Assembly (NCBI GenBank): GCA_030998225.1
Contig: JAPYXD010000608.1
Location: 7,842,501 to 7,906,500 of the forward strand
DNA length: 64,000 bases
Reading direction: 5' to 3'
Source: Diplolepis rosae
Taxonomy: Eukaryota; Arthropoda; Insecta; Hymenoptera; Diplolepididae
Below the pieces are notes generated by a model. That model saw only the letters and a list, made by a program, of their open reading frames with translations, had not been told where the DNA came from and searched no databases. The stretch's first letter is position 1, and every line of letters begins with the position of its first letter. Shown here in pieces: positions 11,791 to 25,130 of the stretch. Made by a program: the position numbers and the translations under genes.

Positions 11791-14700
11791 TTAATAAAAA
11801 ACCAACTTCCCATTCGACGCGAACTGCTTAATACGATTCTTTCGCTTCGTAAAGGTTTTCTCTATCAGCTAGAGATTTAAAACTTTAAAGAATAGGAGGA
11901 CGTCATAGTTTTTTTCGACCGTCTATGAAGTCAATTTATTACATGAGTTTTGGAAATGTCTCGTATCATATCGGCAGTCAGTTTTATGCCACTAGTGTTT
12001 GCTCCAACACTTGTTCCCTTCTGCAAAACACTGATGGCTTGCTCCATGTCTGCCGTAGTCACGTGAGCTTGAAATGTTACTCTTTTACAAAGAGTAACGC
12101 AATCTCAAAAAGTTACTTGTTTGATAAATAATTTGAATAATCCAGAAATGCATATTCAGAAATTCTACTGGCAAAAACATATTTCTGAATGCAAGTGACG
12201 CATGATTTTCTCAAATATTTATGATTTCATGCATGACACTCATATTATGTGTTTTGCAAGAAAACTTAACGATTTTCAATCTCATGGGCTAATGAGGGAT
12301 AATATTAATTTTCAATTAAGAGTACGCCACGCGTACAGTTTATTGCTCCCATTGTCATGATCTGCTACCTGCTTTTGAGTTCGACTTCAAGCGGTCCGAC
12401 AGAAGTTGTGAGACGATTTTCGTCTCATATCTGGCAATTCAGAAAATTTGATTTCTGGCAAGTTAGACGAATTTATGTAACTGCGAAAAGAGCAAAATCT
12501 CAAGTTCTATGCACATTTACATGACATACTTTTCTGCAATATGAAGTTGAAAGTTTGCTTTATCATCCATGCTAAACTACGAATCAGAAATGCCGTTTAG
12601 CTCGGAGCAATTGAGCATTCAAATAGACCACAAATTCCAGAAAATTTTATATTTTTTTTTTTGAATAAAAAACCAACTTACCATTCGACGCGAACTTTTT
12701 AATACGATTCTTTCGCTTCGTTAAGGTTTTGTCTATCAGCTGGACATTTAAAACTTTAAGGAATAGGAGGACGTCATAGTTTTTTTTCGACCGTCTACGA
12801 AGTCAATTTATTACATGAGTTTTGGAAATGTCTCGTATCATATCGGCAGTCAGTTTTATGCCACTAGTGTTTGCTCCAACACTTGTTCCCTTCGCAAAAC
12901 ACTGATGTCTTGCCCCATGTCTTCCGTAGTCACGTGAGCTTGAAATGTTACTCTTTTACAAAGAGTAACGCAATCTCAAAAAGTTACTTGTTTGATAAAT
13001 AATTTGAATAATCCAGAAATGCATATACAGAAATTCTAATGGAAAAACCATATTTCTGAATGCATGTGACGCATGATTTTCTCAAATATTTATGATTTCA
13101 TGCATGACACTCATATTATGTGTTTTGCAAGAAAACTTAACGATTTTCTATCTCATGGGCTAATGAGGGATAATATTAATTTTCAATTAAGAGTACGCCA
13201 CGCGTACAGTTTATTGCTCCCATTGTCATGATCTGCTACCTGCTTTTGAGTTCGACTTCAAGCGGTCCGACAGAAGTTGTGAGACGATTTTCGTCTCATA
13301 TCTGGCATTCAGAATATTTGATTTCTGGCAGGTTAGACGAATTTATGCAACTGCGAAAAGAGCAAAATCTCAAGTTCTATGCACTTTTACTTGACATACT
13401 TTTCTGCAATATGAAGTTGAAACTTTGCTTTATCATCCATGCTAAACTACGAATCAGAAATGCCGTTTAGCTCGGAGCAATTGAGCATTCAAATAGACCA
13501 CAAATTCCAGAAAATTTTATATTTTTTTTTTGAATAAAAAAACCAACTTACCATTCGACGCGAACTTTTTAATACGATTCTTTCGCTTCGTTAAGGTTTT
13601 GTCTATCAGCTGGACAGTTAAAACTTTAAAGAATAGGAGGACGTCATAGTTTTTTTCGACCGTCTACGAAGTCAATTTATTACATGAGTTTTGGAAATGT
13701 CTCGTATCATATCGGCAGTCAGTTTTATGCCACTAGTGTTTGCTCCAACACTTGTTCCCTTCGCAAAACACTGATGGCTTGCCCCATGTCTTCCGTAGTC
13801 ACGTGAGCTTGAAATGTTACTCTTTTACAAAGAGTAACGCAATCTCAAAAAGTTACTTGTTTGATAAATAATTTGAATAATCCAGAAATGCATATACAGA
13901 AATTCTAATGGAAAAACCATATTTCTGAATGCATGTGACGCATGATTTTCTCAAATATTTATGATTTCATGCATGACACTCATATTATGTGTTTTGCAAG
14001 AAAACTTAACGATTTTCTATCTCATGGGCTAATGAGGGATAATATTAATTTTCAATTAAGAGTACGCCACGCGTACAGTTTATTGCTCCCATTGTCATGT
14101 TCTGCTACCTGCTTTTGAGTTCGACTTCAAGCGGTCCGACAGAAGTTGTGAGTCGATTTTCGTCTCATATCTGGCATTCAGAATATTTGATTTCTGGCTA
14201 GTTAGACGAATTTATGCAACTGCGAAAAGAGCAAAATCTCAAGTTCTATGCACTTTTACTTGACATACTTTTCTGCAATATGAAGTTGAAACTTTGCTTT
14301 ATCATCCATGCTAAACTACGAATCAGAAATGCCGTTTAGCTCGGAGCAATTGAGCATTCAAATAGACCACAAATTCCAGAAAATTTTATATTTTTTTTTT
14401 TGAATAAAAAACCAACTTACCATTCGACGCGAACTTTTTAATACGATTCTTTCGCTTCGTTAAGGTTTTGTCTATCAGCTGGACATTTAAAACTTTAAAG
14501 AATAGGAGGACGTCATAGTTTTTTTCGACCGTCTATGAAGTCAATTTATTACATGAGTTTTGGAAATGTCTCGTATCATATCGGCAGTCAGTTTTATGCC
14601 ACTAGTGTTTGCTCCAACACTTGTTCCCTTCGCAAAACACTGATGGCTTGCCCCATGTCTTCCGTAGTCACGTGAGCTTGAAATGTTACTCTTTTACAAA

Positions 14701-17700
14701 GAGTAACGCAATCTCAATAAGTTACTTGTTTGATAAATAATTTGAATAATGCAGAAATGCATATACAGAAATTCTAATGGAAAAACCATATTTCTGAATG
14801 CAAGTGACGCATGATTTTCTCAAATATTTATGATTTCATGCATGACACTCATATTATGTGTTTTGCAAGAAAACTTAATGATTTTCTATCTCATGGGCTA
14901 ATGAGGGATAATATTAATTTTCAATTAAGAGTACGCCACGCGTACAGTTTATTGCTCCCATTGTCATGATCTGCTACCTGCTTTTGAGTTCGACTTCAAG
15001 CGGTCCGACAGAAGTTGTGAGACGATTTTCGTCTCATATCTGGCATTCAGAATATTTTATTTATTGTAAGTTAGACTAATTTATGCAAATGCGAAAAGAG
15101 AAAAATATCAAGTTCTATGCACTTTTACTTGACATACTTTTCTGCAATATGAAGTTGAAACTTTGCTTTATCATCCATGCTAAACTACGAATCAGAAATG
15201 CCGTTTAGCTCGGAGCAATTGAGCATTCAAATAGACCACAAATTCCAGAAAATTTTATATTTTTTCTTTAATATAAAACCAACTTCCCATTCGACGCGAA
15301 CTGCTTAATACGATTCTTTCGCTTCGTAAAGGTTTTCTCTATCAGCTAGAGATTTAAAACTTTAAGGAATAGGAGGACGTCATAGTTTTTTTCGACCGTC
15401 TATGAAGTCAATTTATTACATGAGTTTTGGAAATGTCTCGTATCATATCGGCAGTCAGTTTTATGCCACTAGTGTTTGCTCCAACACTTGTTCCCTTCGC
15501 AAAACACTGATGGCTTGCCCCATGTCTTCCGTAGTCACGTGAGCTTGAAATGTTACTCTTTTACAAAGAGTAACGTAATCTCAATAAGTTACTTGTTTGA
15601 TAAATAATTTGAATAATGCAGAAATGCATATACAGAAATTCTAATGGAAAATCCATATTTCTGAATGCAAGTGACGCATGATTTTCTCAAATATTTATGA
15701 TTTCATGCATGACACTCATATTATGTGTTTTGCAAGAAAACTTAACGATTTTCTATCTCATGGGCTAATGAGGGATAATATTAATTTTCAATTAAGAGTA
15801 CGCCACGCGTACAGTTTATTGCTTCCATTGTCATGATCTGCTACCTGCTTTTGAGTTCGACTTCAAGCGGTCCGACAGAAGTTGTGAGACGATTTTCGTC
15901 TCATATCTGGCATTCAGAAAATTTGATTTCTGGCAAGTTAGACGAATTTATGCAACTGCGAAAAGAGCAAAATCTCAAGTTCTATGCACTTTTACTTGAC
16001 ATACTTTTCTGCAATATGAAGTTGAAACTTTGCTTTATCATCCATGCTAAACTACGAATCAGAAATGCCGTTTAGCTCGGAGCAATTGAGCATTCAAATA
16101 GACCACAAATTCCAGAAAATTTTATATTTTTTCTTTAATATAAAACCAACTTCCCATTCGACGCGAACTGCTTAATACGATTCTTTCGCTTCGTAAAGGT
16201 TTTCTCTATCAGCTAGAGATTTAAAACTTTAAGGAATAGGAGGACGTCATAGTTTTTTTCGACCGTCTATGAAGTCAATTTATTACATGAGTTTTGGAAA
16301 TGTCTCGTATCATATCGGCAGTCAGTTTTATGCCACTAGTGTTTGCTCCAACACTTGTTCCCTTCGCAAAACACTGATGGCTTGCCCCATGTCTTCCGTA
16401 GTCACGTGAGCTTGAAATGTTACTCTTTTACAAAGAGTAACGTAATCTCAATAAGTTACTTGTTTGATAAATAATTTGAATAATGCAGAAATGCATATAC
16501 AGAAATTCTAATGGAAAATCCATATTTCTGGATGCAAGTGACGCATGATTTTCTCAAATATTTATGATTTCATGCATGACACTCATATTATGTGTTTTGC
16601 AAGAAAACTTAACGATTTTCTATCTCATGGGCTAATGAGGGATAATATTAATTTTCAATTAAGAGTACGCCACGCGTACAGTTTATTGCTTCCATTGTCA
16701 TGATCTGCTACCTGCTTTTGAGTTCGACTTCAAGCGGTCCGACAGAAGTTGTGAGACGATTTTCGTCTCATATCTGGCATTCAGAAAATTTGATTTCTGG
16801 CAAGTTAGACGAATTTATGCAACTGCGAAAAAGAGCAAAATCTCAAGTTCTTATGCACTTTTACTTGACATACTTTTCTGCAATATGAAGTTGAAACTTT
16901 GCTTTATCATCCATGCTAAACTACGAATCAGAAATGCCGTTTAGCTCGGAGCAATTGAGCATTCAAATAGACCACAAATTCCAGAAAATTTTATATTTTT
17001 TCTTTAATATAAAACCAACTTCCCATTCGACGCGAACTGCTTAATACGATTCTTTCGCTTCGTAAAGGTTTTCTCTATCAGCTAGAGATTTAAAACTTTA
17101 AAGAATAGGAGGACGTCATAGTTTTTTTCGACCGTCTATGAAGTCAATTTATTACATGAGTTTTGGAAATGTCTCGTACCATATCGGCAGTCAGTTTTAT
17201 GCCACTAGTGTTTGCTCCAACACTTGTTCCCTTCGCAAAACACTGATGGCTTGCCCCATGTCTTCCGTAGTCACGTGAGCTTGAAATGTTACTCTTTTAC
17301 AAAGAGTAACGCAATCTCAATAAGTTACTTGTTTGATAAATAATTTGAATAATGCAGAAATGCATATACAGAAATTCTAATGGAAAAACCATATTTCTGA
17401 ATGCAAGTGACGCATGATTTTCTCAAATATTTATGATTTCATGCATGACACTCATATTATGTGTTTTGCAAGAAAACTTAACGATTTTCTATCTCATGGG
17501 CTAATGAGGGATAATATTAATTTTCAATTAGGAGTACGCCACGCGTACAGTTTATTGCTTCCATTGTCATGATCTGCTACCTGCTTTTGAGTTCGACTTC
17601 AAGCGGTCCGACAGAAGTTGTGAGACGATTTTCGTCTCATATCTGGCATTCAGAAAATTTGATTTCTGGCAAGTTAGACGAATTTATGCAACTGCGAAAA

Positions 17701-20700
17701 GAGCAAAATCTCAAGTTCTATGCACTTTTACTTGACATACTTTTCTGCAATATGAAGTTGAAAGTTTGCTTTATCATCCATGCTAAACTACGAATCAGAA
17801 ATGCCGTTTAGCTCGGAGCAATTGAGCATTCAAATAGACCACAAATTCCAGAAAATTTTATATTTTTTTTTTTGAATAAAAAACCAACTTACCACTCGAC
17901 GCGAACTTTTAAATACGATTCTTTCGCTTCGTTAAGGTTTTGTCTATCAGCTGGACATTTAAAACTTTAAAGAATAGGAGGACGTCATAGTTTTTTTCGA
18001 CCGTCTACGAAGTCAATTTATTACATGAGTTTTGGAAATGTCTCGTATCATATCGGCAGTCAGTTTTATGCCACTAGTGTTTGCTCCAACACTTGTTCCC
18101 TTCGCAAAACACTGATGGCTTGCCCCATGTCTTCCGTAGAAACGTGAGCTTGAAATGTTGCTCTTTTACAAAGAGTAACGCAATCTTAAAAAGTTACTTG
18201 TTTGATAAATAATTTGAATAATCCAGAAATGCATATACAGAAATTCTAATGGAAAAACCATATTTCTGAATGCATGTGACGCATGATTTTCTCAAATATT
18301 TATGATTTCATGCATGACACTCATATTATGTGTTTTGCAAGAAAACTTAACGATTTTCTATCTCATGGGCTAATGAGGGATAATATTAATTTTCAATTAA
18401 GAGTACGCCACGCGTACAGTTTATTGCTCCCATTGTCATGATCTGCTACCTGCTTTTGAGTTCGACTTCAAGCGGTCCGACAGAAGTTGTGAGACGATTT
18501 TCGTCTCATATCTGGCATTCAGAATATTTGATTTCTGGCAGGTTAGACGAATTTATGCAACTGCGAAAAGAGCAAAATCTCAAGTTCTATGCACTTTTAC
18601 TTGACATACTTTTCTGCAATATGAAGTTGAAACTTTGCTTTATCATCCATGCTAAACTACGAATCAGAAATGCCGTTTAGCTCGGAGCAATTGAGCATTC
18701 AAATAGACCACAAATTCCAGAAAATTTTATATTTTTTTTTTTGAATAAAAAACCAACTTACCATTCGACGCGAACTTTTTAATACGATTCTTTCGCTTCG
18801 TTAAGGTTTTGTCTATCAGCTGGACATTTAAAACTTTAATGAATCGGAGGACGTCATAGTTTTTTTCGACCGTCTACGAAGTCAATTTATTACATGAGTT
18901 TTGGAAATGTCTCGTATCATATCGGCAGTCAGTTTTATGCCACTAGTGTTTGCTCCAACACTTGTTCCCTTCGCAAAACACTGATGGCTTGCCCCATGTC
19001 TTCCGTAGTCACGTGAGCTTGAAATGTTACTCTTTTACAAAGAGTAACGCAATCTCAAAAAGTTACTTGTTTGATAAATAATTTGAATAATCCAGAAATG
19101 CATATACAGAAATTCTAATGGAAAAACCATATTTCTGAATGCATGTGACGCATGATTTTCTCAAATATTTATGATTTCATGCATGACACTCATATTATGT
19201 GTTTTGCAAGAAAACTTAACGATTTTCTATCTCATGGGCTAATGAGGGATAATATTAATTTTCAATTAAGAGTACGCCACGCGTACAGTTTATTGCTCCC
19301 ATTGTCATGATCTGCTACATGATTTTGAGTTCTACAACAAGCGTTCCGACAGAAGTTGTGAGACGATTTTCTTCTCATATCTGGCATTCAGAATATTTGA
19401 TTTCTGGCAGGTTAGACGAATTGATGCAACTGCGAAAAGAGCAAAATCTCAAGTTCTATGCACTTTTACTTGACATACTTTTCTGCAATATGAAGTTGAA
19501 ACTTTGCTTTATCATCCATGCTAAACTACGAATCAGAAATGCCGTTTAGCTCGGAGCAATTGAGCATTCAAATAGACCACAAATTCCAGAAAATTTTATA
19601 TTTTTTTTTGAATAAAAAACCAACTTACCATTCGACGCGAACTTTTTAATACGATTCTTTCGCTTCGTTAAGGTTTTGTCTATCAGCTGGACATTTAAAA
19701 CTTTAAAGAATAGGAGGACGTCATAGTTTTTTTCGACCGTCTACGAAGTCAATTTATTACATGAGTTTTGGAAATGTCTCGTACCATATCGGCAGTCAGT
19801 TTTATGCCACTAGTGTTTGCTCCAACACTTGTTCCCTTCGCAAAACACTGATGGCTTGCCCCATGTCTTCCGTAGTCACGTGAGCTTGAAATGTTACTCT
19901 TTTACAAAGAGTAACGTAATCTCAATAAGTTACTTGTTTGATAAATAATTTGAATAATGCAGAAATGCATATACAGAAATTCTAATGGAAAATCCATATT
20001 TCTGAATGCAAGTGACGCATGATTTTCTCAAATATTTATGATTTCATGCATGACGCTCATATTATGTGTTTTGCAAGAAAACTTAACGATTTTCTATCTC
20101 ATGGGCTAATGAGGGATAATATTAATTTTCAATTAAGAGTACGCCACGCGTACAGTTTATTGCTTCCATTGTCATGATCTGCTACCTGCTTTTGAGTTCG
20201 ACTTCAAGCGGTCCGACAGAAGTTGTGAGACGATTTTCGTCTCATATCTGGCATTCAGAAAATTTGATTTCTGGCAAGTTAGACGAATTTATGCAACTGC
20301 GAAAAGAGCAAAATCTCAAGTTCTATGCACTTTTACTTGACATACTTTTCTGCAATATGAAGTTGAAACTTTGCTTTATCATCCATGCTAAACTACGAAT
20401 CAGAAATGCCGTTTAGCTCGGAGCAATTGAGCATTCAAATAGACCACAAATTCCAGAAAATTTTATATTTTTTCTTTAATATAAAACCAACTTCCCATTC
20501 GACGCGAACTGCTTAATACGATTCTTTCGCTTCGTAAAGGTTTTCTCTATCAGCTAGAGATTTAAAACTTTAAAGAATAGGAGGACGTCATAGTTTTTTT
20601 CGACCGTCTATGAAGTCAATTTATTACATGAGTTTTGGAAATGTCTCGTATCATATCGGCAGTCAGTTTTATGCCACTAGTGTTTGCTCCAACATTTGTT

Positions 20701-22829
20701 CCCTTCGCAAAACACTGATGGCTTGCCCCATGTCTTCCGTAGTCACGTGAGCTTGAAATGTTACTCTTTTACAAAGAGTAACGCAATCTCAATAAGTTAC
20801 TTGTTTGATAAATAATTTGAATAATCCAGAAATGCATATACAGAAATTCTAATGGAAAAACCATATTTCTGAATGCAAGTGACGCATGATTTTCTCAAAT
20901 ATTTATGATTTCATGCATGACACTCATATTATGTGTTTTGCAATAAAACTTAACGATTTTCTATCTCATGGGCTAATGAGGGATAATATTAATTTTCAAT
21001 TAAGAGTACGCCACGCGTACAGTTTATTGCTTCCATTGTCATGATCTGCTACCTGCTTTTGAGTTCGACTTCAAGCGGTCCGACAGAAGTTGTGAGACGA
21101 TTTTCGTCTCATATCTGGCATTCAGAAAATTTGATTTCTGGCAAGTTAGACGAATTTATGCAACTGCGAAAAGAGCAAAATCTCAAGTTCTATGCACTTT
21201 TACTTGACATACTTTTCTGCAATATGAAGTTGAAACTTTGCTTTATCATCCATGCTAAACTACGAATCAGAAATGCCGTTTAGCTCGGAGCAATTGAGCA
21301 TTCAAATAGACCACAAATTCCAGAAAATTTTATATTTTTTTTTTTGAATAAAAAACCAACTTACCATTAGACGAACTTTTTAATACGATTCTTTCGCTTC
21401 GTTAAGGTTTTGTCTGTCAGCTGGACATTTAAAACTTTAAAGAATAGGAGGACGTCATAGTTTTTTTCGACCGTCTATGAAGTCAATTTATTACATGAGT
21501 TTTGGAAATGTCTCGTATCATATCGGCAGTCAGTTTTATGCCACTAGTGTTTGCTCCAACACTTGTTCCCTTCGCAAAACACTGATGGCTTGCCCCATGT
21601 CTTCCGTAGTCACGTGAGCTTGAAATGTTACTCTTTTACAAAGAGTAACGCAATCTCAATAAGTTACTTGTTTGATAAATAATTTGAATAATCCAGAAAT
21701 GCATATACAGAAATTCTAATGGAAAAACCATATTTCTGAATGCAAGTGACGCATGATTTTCTCAAATATTTATGATTTCATGCATGACACTCATATTATG
21801 TGTTTTGCAAGAAAACTTTACGATTTTCAATCTCATGGGCTAATGAGGGATAATATTAATTTTCAATTAGGAGTACGCCACGCGTACAGTTTATTGCTTC
21901 CATTGTCATGATCTGCTACCTGCTTTTGAGTTCGACTTCAAGCGGTCCGACAGAAGTTGTGAGACGATTTTCGTCTCATATCTGGCATTCAGAAAATTTG
22001 ATTTCTGGCAAGTTAGACGAATTTATGCAACTGCGAAAAGAGCAAAATCTCAAGTTCTATGCACTTTTACTTGACATACTTTTCTGCAATATGAAGTTGA
22101 AACTTTGCTTTATCATCCATGCTAAACTACGAATCAGAAATGCCGTTTAGCTCGGAGCAATTGAGCATTCAAATAGACCACAAATTCCAGAAAATTTTAT
22201 ATTTTTTTTTGAATAAAAAACCAACTTCCCATTCGACGCGAACTGCTTAATACGATTCTTTCGCTTCGTAAAGGTTTTCTCTATCAGCTAGAGATTTAAA
22301 ACTTTAAGGAATAGGAGGACGTCATAGTTTTTTTTTCGACCGTCTACGAAGTCAATTTATTACATGAGTTTTGGAAATGTCTCGTATCATATCGGCAGTC
22401 AGTTTTATGCCACTAGTGTTTGCTCCAACACTTGTTCCCTTCGCAAAACACTGATGGCTTGCCCCATGTCTTCCGTAGTCACGTGAGCTTGAAATGTTAC
22501 TCTTTTACAAAGAGTAACGCAATCTCAATAAGTTACTTGTTTGATAAATAATTTGAATAATCCAGAAATGCATATACAGAAATTCTAATGGAAAAACCAT
22601 ATTTCTGAATGCAAGTGACGCATGATTTTCTCAAATATTTATGATTTCATGCATGACACTCATATTATGTGTTTTGCAAGAAAACTTAACGATTTTCAAT
22701 CTCATGGGCTAATGAGGGATAATATTAATTTTCAATTAGGAGTACGCCACGCGTACAGTTTATTGCTTCCATTGTCATGTTCTGCTACCTGCTTTTGAGT
22801 TCGACTTCAAGCGGCCGACAGAAGTTGGG

Positions 22830-23167
22830 AGACGATTCGTCCTATAGCACATATGCACATATGCAATCTTCGCGGACTTCGCACATGTAGTGTTAAAATA
22901 TAAGGTGTGTTTTTTGCGGTCATTTTTTTTTAACTCGAAGTTAATATATTGTCGCGTGTCCCAAGGGTTGCACGCGTGTAAGTGTTATCCCGAAGTTAGG
23001 TATCAAAGTCTTTTGATATATAGAGGTATTGTTTATTGCTCTTATTGTATTTTTTCGTTACCTGATCTAGGGATAAATTTCCGTCACTATGAGAATTTCT
23101 TTCTTAATTTCCCGTCTCACAATTCGTCACAAGTTTGGGTTTGAGACGTCTCAAACTTCTATATCAT
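22830..23167 (-). repeat. Right terminal inverted repeat of giant element
   Basis: This is the reverse complement of 689-1035. It ends with TTTGAGACGTCTCAAA then CTTCTATATCAT, followed by the 9-bp duplication at 23168-23176. ORFs in this stretch are not conserved as coding. Confidence 0.85.
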
Positions 23168-23226
23168 AAAAACGTAAGAATACAAAGTTGTTCGCTTCAA
23201 ACAGATCTACAAATGTTGTTTGACAC
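23168..23226 (+). repeat. Repeat X copy A, segment 2
   Basis: X sequence resumes with AAAAACGTAAGAATACAAAG, as at about 3313 in copy B. It is cut again after TTTGACAC by the next insertion. Confidence 0.8.
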
Positions 23227-23873
23227 GCCGTGTAGAAATTGCCCTATCTTTCCTTATTTCAAGTTGGGTTCTAGTGGGGCCCGGACTAGAATTTCCTCAT
23301 CTAGAAAAAACTGGTAGGGGCCCTGTTAGCACCCGATTAATATTTCTAGTCCAGAAAAAACTGATAGGGACCCTGTCAGGTTCTAGTGAGGAATTCCTCG
23401 TTTCGCTTAAGTATGGAAAATCTATTTGTATCTGGCGGGGCCCCGACTAGAGAATCCCTATTTGTAATATTTGTGGTTAAGGTTAGGTCCATTAGATACA
23501 ACATAACCTTTATTCTTTATTCTCATTAAAATTTGATCTTATCTGATAAAAATGGAGATTTTCTGAACACGATCTTGGATAAAATCAATACTTAAGAGGA
23601 AGCAACAACATTTAAGAAAACTTTTTCATAATTTTAACTTGAATTCGCATGTAATTATAATAATCATATGCGAGCACGTATGTGTATATGTGTGTATCTT
23701 ATTATGTCGAGGTAATAACAATAACGAAACATGTAGTTTAATTTAACATTTGGTGAATAGTAAAATCAATTGAAGCTTTCATAATAAACATAAGCGGTAG
23801 AAGTTACTACATAAGTGTAGTTAGAAAAACAAACTATTGATAAGTAAATAAGTGTACTATTTTTTTAATAGTA

Positions 23874-24778
23874 GGGGAGAAGCGGCGAAATTGGCGCGTC
23901 GTTTAAATTGGCGCACCCTATTTTTCAGAAAATGATAGCATAACAAAAAATAAAAATAGTTCTATCGTGTGCATTCTTGTATGATATGTATTTGATAGAA
24001 AACATTATAAAAATCTAATTGCTTAATACAGTTTTATTGCGATTAATCGTTTTTTGGCATAATGGTTATGTTCGAAGCCATTGAGTTAAATCGTTAAATA
24101 ATAGTAATTCAAGGTAAATTAGATTAATGCAACGATTTTATAATCTTTGATATTTAATCTTACGATTAGGATAGAATATTTGTATGAAAAAATAAGCATT
24201 TTACGTAAAAAGTATTTAATTAATGAACGATACACTTGCGGCAAAATTGGCGCATACAAGATTCAAATCAGAGGCGAAGTTGGCACACGTGTTGTGTTTC
24301 TGGAAACCGGTGACTGAAGTCAAGTGCTCGGATGTTTATGATTGAAAATATAAGGAAGATAGTAAGTACACAATTATTAATATATAGATATATACATTTG
24401 AATGTTGCTGGACTTTTCTGCTAATCTTTTTCTTAAGATTTTTTGTGACATGGGAGGTAATGTGGTTTGCAAAACTGATGTAACCACTTTGTAAGGTTGT
24501 ATTCATTTGAACAATCAGTGGTTAAATTTTTTTTATAAGTTTGAGGTATTAAGGCATTTTAAAAGCGATTTTTAATAATTAATTTGCAGTCTGACAGTGT
24601 TTTGAAAGTTTTCTCGATTTTAAGATGTGAAAGCAATGTAAGTAAAAAATTTGTATTTTTGATTGATTGTTTCTATTATTTATAAGTCTTCTAAAGTTAA
24701 TAATTGTATATACTTCTGATTACAAATTCAAATAATTCTCTATAAAAATGATTTCAATTTGAATATTCACTTAAATAT
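23874..24778 (+). mobile_element. Partial copy of the GGGGAGAAGCGG element
   Basis: It is nearly identical to the first ~905 bp of the complete element at 55574-56922, starting GGGGAGAAGCGGCGAAATTG after TA. Homology ends after CACTTAAATAT and the right terminus is missing. It is nested in the 23227-25568 element. No coding frame. Confidence 0.85.
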
Positions 24779-25089
24779 ATTTATAATAAAAATTAAAGGA
24801 ATCATAACGTGTATAAAGTATCACTAATATACAATAATAAAAGTTAATAATTCTAAAATGTATATAAATCTTTTTATTATGTAATGTTCTTTAATTCAAA
24901 AGTTTGATCGCTTTCTTTCAAAAATATTTTATTTGACAGAAAATCGATTTAATAATTAAAGTCTTAAAAATTTTAATCAGAATCATAAATTGGCATAAAA
25001 TTTAAAAATTCCCGATTACACGGGGCCGATACACTTCTTACACGGCCCTGCAGTAGTTGCAGGTTATAAGCGCTATTTTCTTTCTTGTA

Positions 25090-25130
25090 TACCAAGCGTG
25101 CGCAGCCGAGAGGCTTAGTCGTTAGGTTAG
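25090..25130 (+). other. tRNA-like A-box remnant
   Basis: AGCCGAGAGGCTTAGTCGTT matches the A-box region of the tRNA-like segments at 29661-29750, 55262-55345 and 60014-60097, with the same upstream CCAAGCG. No B box follows, so it is a partial remnant. Confidence 0.5.

Larger units (their letters stand above)
4534..22829 (+). repeat. Right-arm array, about 20 units of the 868 bp repeat
   Basis: The landmark ATGATCTGCTACC (or a close variant) occurs 21 times, at 4675, 5543, 6414, 7644, 8514, 9385, 10254, 11123, 12357, 13228, 14097, 14966, 15833, 16700, 17569, 18438, 19307, 20174, 21041, 21908 and 22777. Spacing is 867-871 bp except for two intervals of about 1230 bp that contain a MITE. Units are very similar. 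Each holds a GAGACGATTTTCGTCTC hairpin, a CAGGTAG on the minus strand, TCACGTGA, and GTTACTCTTTTACAAAGAGT-like inverted sequence. Many units have an open frame of about 80 codons, but unit-specific frameshifts argue against a translated gene. The last unit runs directly into the right terminus. Confidence 0.95.
689..23167. mobile_element. 22.5 kb Foldback-like element with satellite arms
   Basis: Both ends read ATGATATAGAAG followed by the palindrome TTTGAGACGTCTCAAA. About 340 bp of matching terminal sequence lies at each end in inverted orientation. Inside, the left arm (1036-2640) and right arm (4534-22829) are tandem arrays of the same ~868 bp unit in opposite orientation, around a loop (2641-4533). 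The sequence AAAAACGTA occurs at 680-688 and again at 23168-23176. The uninterrupted X copy at about 3310 carries it once, so a 9-bp target duplication is supported. No transposase is visible, so movement would need one in trans. The architecture matches Foldback (FB) or Mutator-like TIR elements with internal tandem repeats, which also make 9-bp duplications. The superfamily is inferred only. Confidence 0.85.

Noticed and set aside
5543..22150. Tandem ~80-codon ORFs starting MICYLLLSSTSSGP in most array units
   Set aside because: They are copies of one DNA repeat; several units carry frameshifts or stops, the reverse-orientation arm has the same frame, and the peptide resembles nothing I know. 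Repetition alone explains the open frames.
4534..22829. CRISPR-like array
   Set aside because: Units are ~868 bp, contiguous and without unique spacers; the context is eukaryotic.
23135..23450. Two overlapping plus-strand ORFs
   Set aside because: They cross the giant element terminus, X and the GC-rich end of another element, so they cannot be a conserved gene.
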